The notes beneath the pieces are model-generated. The model saw only the letters and a list, made by a program, of their open reading frames with translations. It did no database searches and had not been told where the DNA came from. Both the position numbers and the translations under genes were made by a program. A stretch of 29,097 bases of DNA. Origin: Deltaproteobacteria bacterium. GTDB lineage: Bacteria > Desulfobacterota > Desulfobulbia > Desulfobulbales > VMSU01. The stretch is taken from the NCBI GenBank assembly GCA_024274995.1, contig JAJSAA010000036.1, positions 1 through 29,097 on the forward strand, in the 5' to 3' direction. Positions 23,859 to 29,097 of this stretch are shown piece after piece (position 1 is the first letter of the stretch; each line of letters opens with the position of its first letter).

Positions 23859-26516
23859 TTAATGTGGAGTGCTGTCGTACTTGGCATCACTATGACAGGT
23901 CTTGCAGTCACCGCCGCCTACTATGGCCGGTGGGTTCAGGCTACCATCGCTAAGGTGGCAGGCCGCACAGCTATCAGTACCTGCGTAAGTGCCTGAGGTG
24001 TGGACGCTGTTAGAACCCACGTAAATATTTGCCCCGAGATCGGACATCTGATCGTGGCAGCCGGAGGTGATACATGTTGGGGTGGCAGTGACCTGGGTCG
24101 AGTGGCTTAAGTCAATAGTCAAGGAGTCATGGAGCGGGAAACCGCCATGGCAGTTCATGCAGTTGTTGCCTTTGACGGCTGGTTTGCCGGTTCCCTTGCC
24201 GGCGGCGTTGCCGATGAGCCGCCAGTCATTGCTGGCATGGCAGTCAACGCAATAGCCGCCTTTTTGGTGAATGGTGAAGATGGGATCGCCAGGATGACAG
24301 GAGGCGCAACTGGTACCGGTACTGCTGACCCGCACGCTGTGAGACCAGGCGTTGTGATTGTTGAAACTGCTGGCAATGGCCGTGTGGCAGTCAACACAGG
24401 TATTGGTTGTATTGCCCTCCCGGCCAGCGGCGCTGCCCTTCAGGGTGTGAATCTGGGTGGAATTCAAGGCCACATGGCAGTCTAAACAATTGTTGTTGTG
24501 GACGGTAGAAACGGGATCTCCGCTGTGGCAGGTAACGCAGCTGCTGCCAACCATGAAGGTTACGATGGTGCTGGAGTGACTGGCGGCGGGATGAGTACCC
24601 CCGCTCAGATCCGTGGCTTCGGTGTTGTGACAAACCGAGCACTTGCCACCGCCGTTATGGCCGGTGGCGGAGCCGACTAATACCCCTTTGCTGTCATGGC
24701 AGGTGGCACAGCCGTTACGGCCATGAATACCATTAATCAGATCCGGATTAGAATGACAGTTCACACAGGCGGCACCCGCACTGACCTGGCTTGTATGCGG
24801 GGGCGGATTATGGCTGCTGAAATCACTATAGGTGGAGTGACAATTAAGGCAGTCGCCGGGGCCGTTGGTCTTGGCGATTCCGTAGAGCAGTCCTGTTTTG
24901 TTGGCATGGCACATGCCGCAGTTACTGTTATGGACACTTTTCACTGGGTCGCCGGTATGGCAGACCGCGCATTGCGTTGTGGCTGTCACCAGACCGGTAT
25001 GATCCCCGGAGGTGGGATGGGCGAAGAAATTAGCGGCTATATCCGTATGGCAGTTGGTGCAGTCGCCGGGGCCGTGCTGGGCGGCCAGATTGATGAGGGC
25101 ACCGTTGCCGCTATATTTACCGGTGGTGGTATCATAAGTTAGATTGTGGCAGGTAGCACAGACCTTGGTGACATGAATACCGGTAATCACGTTTTTATTG
25201 CTATGGAAATGGCAGCCGGTACATCTGGGGTTGGGATCCACGTGGCCGGTATGATCCAGGGCGTTGGGATGAGAGGTGAAGTCGGCTGCGATACCGCTGT
25301 GGCAATCATAACAAGTACCGGTTTGGCGGACGGCACCCGCGGGAGTGGGCCATTTGGGGCTGGGAAAGGGCGAAATTAGGGTCGGCGGCCCTGGATAATG
25401 GCAGTCTCCACAGTGAAATTTATGAGTATTGGCGATAATATCCGTGGCGTTGTGACAATTGACGCAACTGGTTCCAGCACCGGAGATAAAGACGTTATGA
25501 TTCGGATATGAAGGTTTGAACCCGAGTAGAGTAACATGGCAGGCGGTGCATTTGCCTTTGTAATGGGTGCTGACCGCTATTCTGGCCCCGTTGGGATAGT
25601 TGGGGTCGGCGGGGTCGGGCTGTAGGCCGTCATAATTATAATATTTGGTTGAGGCATGACAGACCTGGCAGATACCCTTGGGCGGCAGACCGGAGCCGTC
25701 AGCCAGGCCGCCGACCTCTCCGGAGGCGTAAGTTATATTAGGATCGAAGAACTTGACATCCATGTTGATTTTTTTGTTGTTGGCATCCAGCCTGGGGGTG
25801 GTAATGGTCTTCTTGATTAATTGGCCGTAAATAATGCCGAAGGTACTGCCGTCGTAACTGCTGGGGATTATACCCTGCACCGTTATTGAGCCGGTGCCGC
25901 CCGGAGTACCGGGGGTAATGGCGGTAGTCTGTGCGGCGCTGTTGATTTCATAGGTGTTGCCTGGGTTGTTTTTACTCAGTACCAGAATCAGGCCCCGGCC
26001 TTGGGAAGTTTTGGCCCCCCAGGTAGCTGGAGCGGGCCAGAAGGTGGATGAGTCGGCGTTGTTGTAAGTAAAGGTGGTGGTATTGGCGGTGGTGTCAACC
26101 TGAATGGAGCCGGAATCAATGCTGCCGTTTACTAAATAAAGGGCTGCCTCGTCAGTGGACAGCCAGCCTAACTGCTCTTGGAAATGCGGGTCATGGCAGT
26201 CGACGCAGTTAGTTGACCAATCGCCGAGATTTTTATCATGCATGCTCCCCATGGAGGCGGAGGAATGGCTGACCTTGTTGGGCGCGTAACCTCCGCTGCC
26301 GTGACATTTATTACAGACGGCGGCGGTAATTGAGGAATAAGGGGTAGTGCTGTTATTGGCCGCTGGTGAATATTGCCACCACAGGGAGTAGGTATGGCAG
26401 TCGCCGCAACTAATGCCGTGGGTCTCATTGTGAGGAGAATCAATAACCGAGGCCGCGGCATAACTACCGAGAGCAAAGAAAATTAGCACGTTAATCAGGC
26501 AGATAACCTTTTTCAT
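23859..26516 (-). CDS. Secreted 26-heme c-type cytochrome
   Basis: An 885-residue protein with a Sec signal peptide (MKKVICLINVLIFFALGSYA). I count 25 CxxCH motifs plus one CxxxxCH (CITSGCH near the C-terminus), 26 potential c-type hemes. The first three hemes are separated by a heme-free beta-rich insert of about 170 residues (roughly 115-280), which may be a binding or assembly domain. The rest is dense, with repeating triheme modules of about 60-65 residues of the form CxxCH...F..H...H...CxxCH.GDP...H...CxxCH. GGAG lies 8 nt before the ATG. Proteins of this kind carry electrons across or outside the cell envelope in respiring anaerobes; the partner and direction are not known here. No porin of the MtrB type is adjacent. 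Confidence 0.93.
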   Translation of the reverse strand: MKKVICLINVLIFFALGSYAAASVIDSPHNETHGISCGDCHTYSLWWQYSPAANNSTTPYSSITAAVCNKCHGSGGYAPNKVSHSSASMGSMHDKNLGDWSTNCVDCHDPHFQEQLGWLSTDEAALYLVNGSIDSGSIQVDTTANTTTFTYNNADSSTFWPAPATWGAKTSQGRGLILVLSKNNPGNTYEINSAAQTTAITPGTPGGTGSITVQGIIPSSYDGSTFGIIYGQLIKKTITTPRLDANNKKINMDVKFFDPNITYASGEVGGLADGSGLPPKGICQVCHASTKYYNYDGLQPDPADPNYPNGARIAVSTHYKGKCTACHVTLLGFKPSYPNHNVFISGAGTSCVNCHNATDIIANTHKFHCGDCHYPGPPTLISPFPSPKWPTPAGAVRQTGTCYDCHSGIAADFTSHPNALDHTGHVDPNPRCTGCHFHSNKNVITGIHVTKVCATCHNLTYDTTTGKYSGNGALINLAAQHGPGDCTNCHTDIAANFFAHPTSGDHTGLVTATTQCAVCHTGDPVKSVHNSNCGMCHANKTGLLYGIAKTNGPGDCLNCHSTYSDFSSHNPPPHTSQVSAGAACVNCHSNPDLINGIHGRNGCATCHDSKGVLVGSATGHNGGGKCSVCHNTEATDLSGGTHPAASHSSTIVTFMVGSSCVTCHSGDPVSTVHNNNCLDCHVALNSTQIHTLKGSAAGREGNTTNTCVDCHTAIASSFNNHNAWSHSVRVSSTGTSCASCHPGDPIFTIHQKGGYCVDCHASNDWRLIGNAAGKGTGKPAVKGNNCMNCHGGFPLHDSLTIDLSHSTQVTATPTCITSGCHDQMSDLGANIYVGSNSVHTSGTYAGTDSCAACHLSDGSLNPPAIVGGGDCKTCHSDAKYDSTPH

Positions 26517-27088
26517 TTCACTTCTCCGGTAATTGTATAATATTACGAGTAATTTTGTACTTTGTTCGTTCGTGGTGTCCGCATTTAACTGCGAATTATA
26601 ACTAAAAAGCTGGTAATTGCAAGACTAAATAAGGAAATATGAGGGATAACTGTCAGGGCGGGGAAGCAATCCTGATGTTGTTCATACAGGTCTTTGTCAA
26701 TTTTTATTTTGGTCACGTCTAATCTATCAGCAAGTCAAGGTTTATGGTGTTTAAAAGGTAAATATTCGAGTAGCACCTCATCTTCGCCCATTCTGGCCGG
26801 TTCGAGTAGCATTAGTACGCTTCACCGGCCAGAATGAACGAAGATGAGGCACTCCCCAAACATTTACAATTTGTCGAAAATAGCTGGTTTTTAGCATAAC
26901 CCGAATATTTACTTTAAAAGATATTTTTAATCTGTCTGGTTGCCAAGTGCGGTAAAATGGTTTATTTGCTAATGTGCAACTACCATATAGGAGTGCGGCC
27001 GCGGGATTTAAGGCGGTTTCTTCCCGGCCTGGGCAGTCAGGCCAATATGCCTTTTTCATTTAAAGTTAACCACAGCCAGAATAATACC
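26517..27088. other. 572-bp intergenic region between divergent cytochrome and FG-GAP genes
   Basis: It contains the MITE at 26758-26912 and an AT-rich stretch upstream of the cytochrome ATG (26517-26640) that should hold its promoter, though I see no convincing -35/-10 pair. Between 27031 and 27048 a small hairpin GGCCTG / CAGGCC precedes the FG-GAP gene. Confidence 0.5.
26758..26912. mobile_element. 155-bp palindromic MITE with 8-bp target duplication TTTAAAAG
   Basis: Perfect 11-bp terminal inverted repeats GTAAATATTCG (26758-26768) and CGAATATTTAC (26902-26912), flanked by an exact direct repeat TTTAAAAG (26750-26757 and 26913-26920). Inside, CCTCATCTTCG (26776-26786) pairs with 26839-26849, and CATTCTGGCCGG (26789-26800) with 26825-26836, making a long hairpin. 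CACC-CATCTTCGCCC in its left arm is shared with the element at 28794. No coding capacity. Confidence 0.85.
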
Positions 27089-28750
27089 ATGAATTCTAAA
27101 CGATTTTTGCAGATTTATGTCCTTGCCGTTCTGATCATCTCTTTTGCCCTCCCGGTGTCAGCGGCTCCGCCAACGGTAGTCATTAAGCCATTTACCATTA
27201 ATGCCGCTAAAGATATGTCGTATCTTAAAAGTGGGATCAGGTCAATGCTGGCCAGTCGTCTCGCTGATAATGCCGGGGTAAATATAGTGCCCCCAGAGGC
27301 CGGGGCCGATTATAGCCTGAAGGGTAGTATGACGGTCTTTGGCGGCAGCTATTCGCTTGACGTTACACTTGCCCCCGTCCAGGGCGGCCAGAGCAGAAAA
27401 TTCTATGCTACCGCTGCCACAGAGGGTGGAATTATAAAGGCGGTTAATTCTCTGAGCTGGGATATCGCCGAAAAAGTTTTTGGTAAGAAGAGACCGACCA
27501 CAGCTCTGAGCGCCTCCGCCCCGCGGGTGGCGGCAATTGCTACCCCGGCTGCTGCCGCTTCTCCCTACCGGACCGCCAATCCGGAGCTTGCCTTTCGGGC
27601 TGGTCTGCAGGGCGGTTACGGCGGCAGTCTCTTACGGCCGCAGGGGGTAATTACTGGGCTCTTTGGTTTTTCAAAGAGTCAGAACTTTCGTTTTGGTTTG
27701 GTGGCCATGGGGGTTGGCGATGTTGATGGCGATGGTAAAACTGAATTTGTCCTGGCGGCCAAGCATGAGATCAGAATCTTTCGCCGCCTGGGCAATCGTT
27801 TTCAGAAAATATGGCAGATGTCAACATCTGAACGTTATGCCATTCACGCCATCACCATGGCTGATCTAAATAAAAATGGCCGACAGGAAATATACGTCAG
27901 CGCCGCCGATGCCAAACGCCCCAACTCTTTTATCCTGGAATGGGATGGCAAGAAGTTTGTTAAGCTGGCCGATAATCAGAGATGGTATATAAGGGCGATT
28001 AATATCCCTGGCGAGGGGCGGGTGCTGGCCGGTCAGAAGGGTGGTTTTGGAACTTTGCTGGCCCCTGGAATTTACCGTCTCAAGCTAAAAAACGGCCAGC
28101 TTGTTAAGACTGGGATGGTGCCGGTCAACGGGGTCAACCTGTTTGATTTTTCCATAGTCGATCTGGATGGTGACGGCCGCCATGAGGTGGTGGCCATCAG
28201 TCATGGCGATAAAATTCTTGTTTTGCGTCCCAGCGGTAAGGTTATGTGGGTCAGTGATGATTATTATGGCGGCACCACCACCTATCTTGGCGGCATCGGG
28301 TTTGATGATATAAATAAGGATCTGGAAAATGGTTCCTATGAGGCACCGAGGATATATGTCCCAGCCCGTATAATTATTCGTGATGTTAATGGTGATGGGC
28401 GTCCCGATATTATTATTAACAGAAACTTGTCTTCCGCCTCCCGGATTATGGGTAAATATAAGAGCTATCCCAGCGGTGAGATTGACGCTCTGACCTGGAA
28501 CGGCATAGGCCTCACCGAGCTTTGGCGCACCAGAAAGATTGACGGTTATATCGCGGATTACCACCTTGGGCCCATAAAAAAACCGGCAGCGGCTGCCAAG
28601 AATAAAAACTCAGCCGGCACGGTTAATCTCTATGTGGGGATAATTCTGCACAGCGGTGGAATTAATATCTTAAGCGATGCCACTTCCACGGTATTGACCT
28701 TCCCGCTGCAGCTGCAAAAACGCATCAAACAGCAGCAAACTGTTAAATAA
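27089..28750 (+). CDS. Secreted FG-GAP / VCBS repeat protein
   Basis: A 553-residue exported protein. I place the start at ATG 27089 because a clean signal peptide follows (FLQIYVLAVLIISFALPVSA); an in-frame ATG at 26957 would add 44 residues before it. Residues about 28-130 form an N-terminal alpha/beta domain, followed by an Ala/Pro linker. From about residue 165, four or more beta-propeller-like repeats carry Ca-binding DxDxDG-type loops: GDVDGDGKTEF, ADLNKNGRQEI, VDLDGDGRHEV and RDVNGDGRPDI. Such repeats build integrin-like propellers that bind ligands or scaffolds outside the cytoplasm; the role here is unknown. No good ribosome binding site was seen. Confidence 0.85.
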   Translation: MNSKRFLQIYVLAVLIISFALPVSAAPPTVVIKPFTINAAKDMSYLKSGIRSMLASRLADNAGVNIVPPEAGADYSLKGSMTVFGGSYSLDVTLAPVQGGQSRKFYATAATEGGIIKAVNSLSWDIAEKVFGKKRPTTALSASAPRVAAIATPAAAASPYRTANPELAFRAGLQGGYGGSLLRPQGVITGLFGFSKSQNFRFGLVAMGVGDVDGDGKTEFVLAAKHEIRIFRRLGNRFQKIWQMSTSERYAIHAITMADLNKNGRQEIYVSAADAKRPNSFILEWDGKKFVKLADNQRWYIRAINIPGEGRVLAGQKGGFGTLLAPGIYRLKLKNGQLVKTGMVPVNGVNLFDFSIVDLDGDGRHEVVAISHGDKILVLRPSGKVMWVSDDYYGGTTTYLGGIGFDDINKDLENGSYEAPRIYVPARIIIRDVNGDGRPDIIINRNLSSASRIMGKYKSYPSGEIDALTWNGIGLTELWRTRKIDGYIADYHLGPIKKPAAAAKNKNSAGTVNLYVGIILHSGGINILSDATSTVLTFPLQLQKRIKQQQTVK

Positions 28751-28793
28751 AGATATTTCTGAACAGTTTGTTGCCGATTTACGCAGAACTCTT

Positions 28794-28985
28794 GTAACTA
28801 TTCAGCGAGGGCTGGGAATTACCCTTAACTCGCAACCGTAACTGTTCAGGTGTGCTCCATCTCGGAGTCTGCGCTTACCTCGTTCGTTTCGGCCTCCGAG
28901 TTAGGTAAGCGGAGCGTAGGCGTAGACTCCGATACTTCCTGTACGTGAGGAGGGCGAAGATGGGGTGGTACAGCTGAATAGTTAC
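28794..28985. mobile_element. 192-bp MITE with perfect 13-bp terminal repeats and 8-bp target duplication GAACTCTT
   Basis: Terminal repeats GTAACTATTCAGC (28794-28806) and GCTGAATAGTTAC (28973-28985) are perfect. The flanks are an exact direct repeat GAACTCTT (28786-28793 and 28986-28993); the right copy abuts the rodA stop codon. A second, slightly changed copy of the end (GTAACTGTTCAGG, 28838-28850) lies inside. Internal arms CGCTTACCT / AGGTAAGCG and TCGGAGTCT / AGACTCCGA add strong secondary structure. No coding capacity. GTAA ends and 8-bp duplications point to IS66-type mobilisation. Confidence 0.88.
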
Positions 28986-28993
28986 GAACTCTT

Positions 28994-29097
28994 TTACGTG
29001 GTTTTAACCATAAAACGCCGCATGCGGATATTGAGGAGTATGCCGATACCGGCCAGATTGGTCAATAGTGAGGAACCGCCATAACTGAAAAGAGGCA
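28994..29097 (-). CDS. rodA: Rod shape-determining protein RodA, C-terminal end only
   Basis: The last 34 codons of a minus-strand gene that continues past the right edge. The translated end contains PLFSYGGSSLLTNLAGIGIL followed by LNIRMRRF, the conserved C-terminal loop and last membrane span of SEDS peptidoglycan polymerases. The short basic tail fits RodA better than FtsW. RodA polymerises glycan strands during cell elongation. The stop TAA (28996-28994) lies directly beside the target duplication of the MITE. Confidence 0.85.
   Translation of the reverse strand, partial: PLFSYGGSSLLTNLAGIGILLNIRMRRFMVKTT

Noticed and set aside
24129..25379. Several plus-strand open frames of 60-150 codons rich in Gly, Ala and Met opposite the cytochrome gene
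   Set aside because: They are shadows produced by the repeated CxxCH codons of the minus-strand gene and have no ribosome binding sites.
1..29097. CRISPR arrays, prophage, integrase or complete IS transposase
   Set aside because: No regularly spaced repeats, phage structural genes or transposase motifs were seen on either strand.

Overview
The window looks like an ordinary chromosomal stretch from an anaerobic, respiring member of the Desulfobacterota (delta-proteobacterial type, perhaps Desulfobulbales-like). This is an inference. It rests on two apparent selenoproteins, a 26-heme secreted cytochrome, an AF1514-type small protein, a TIGR04282/TIGR04283 pair and a DNR-like Crp/Fnr regulator. 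Housekeeping genes on both strands are interspersed with accessory genes, and there is no phage or plasmid signature.

Layout. 1-3052: 3' part of a large TPR plus beta-barrel exopolysaccharide-export-type protein, broken by a 9-G homopolymer. 3083-3449: promoter, a 60-residue single-span membrane selenoprotein missed by standard ORF calling, and its terminator. 3501-4590: greA facing a FadR-like TetR regulator with two upstream palindromes. 4830-7293: a purD-purE gene fusion and tsaC/Sua5. 7353-9492: an AF1514-family protein facing a coupled polyprenyl synthase / YibQ-like deacetylase pair, then tRNA-Ser(UGA) at 9562-9647. 9852-12214: an HD-GYP protein facing a two-gene operon (small Gln/Ala-rich protein and a Crp/Fnr regulator). 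12326-15107: a phosphopantetheinyl transferase, CvpA, and the TIGR04283/TIGR04282 pair. 15113-18556: UPF0280 protein facing an L,D-transpeptidase with a long coiled-coil tail. 19038-22028: an orphan histidine kinase abutting mutM. 22197-23592: a DsbA-like selenoprotein facing a nonsense-interrupted cyclic-nucleotide-binding protein. 23859-28750: a 26-heme cytochrome and an FG-GAP/VCBS secreted protein. 28994-29097: the C-terminus of RodA.

The most notable results are two in-frame UGA codons, each at a redox-motif position and each followed by a perfect stem-loop that fits the bacterial SECIS rules (3300-3302 and 22611-22613). The second is a family of small non-autonomous elements between 23.7 and 29.0 kb. 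They have GTAA-type terminal inverted repeats and exact 8-bp target duplications, which fits IS66-derived MITEs, and two of the three sit directly at the stop codons of neighbouring genes. Two genes carry disabling changes: the poly-G frameshift near 2590 and the TAA at 23374-23376. These may be real or may be assembly errors.

No CRISPR array, prophage, toxin-antitoxin pair, integrase or complete insertion sequence was seen.
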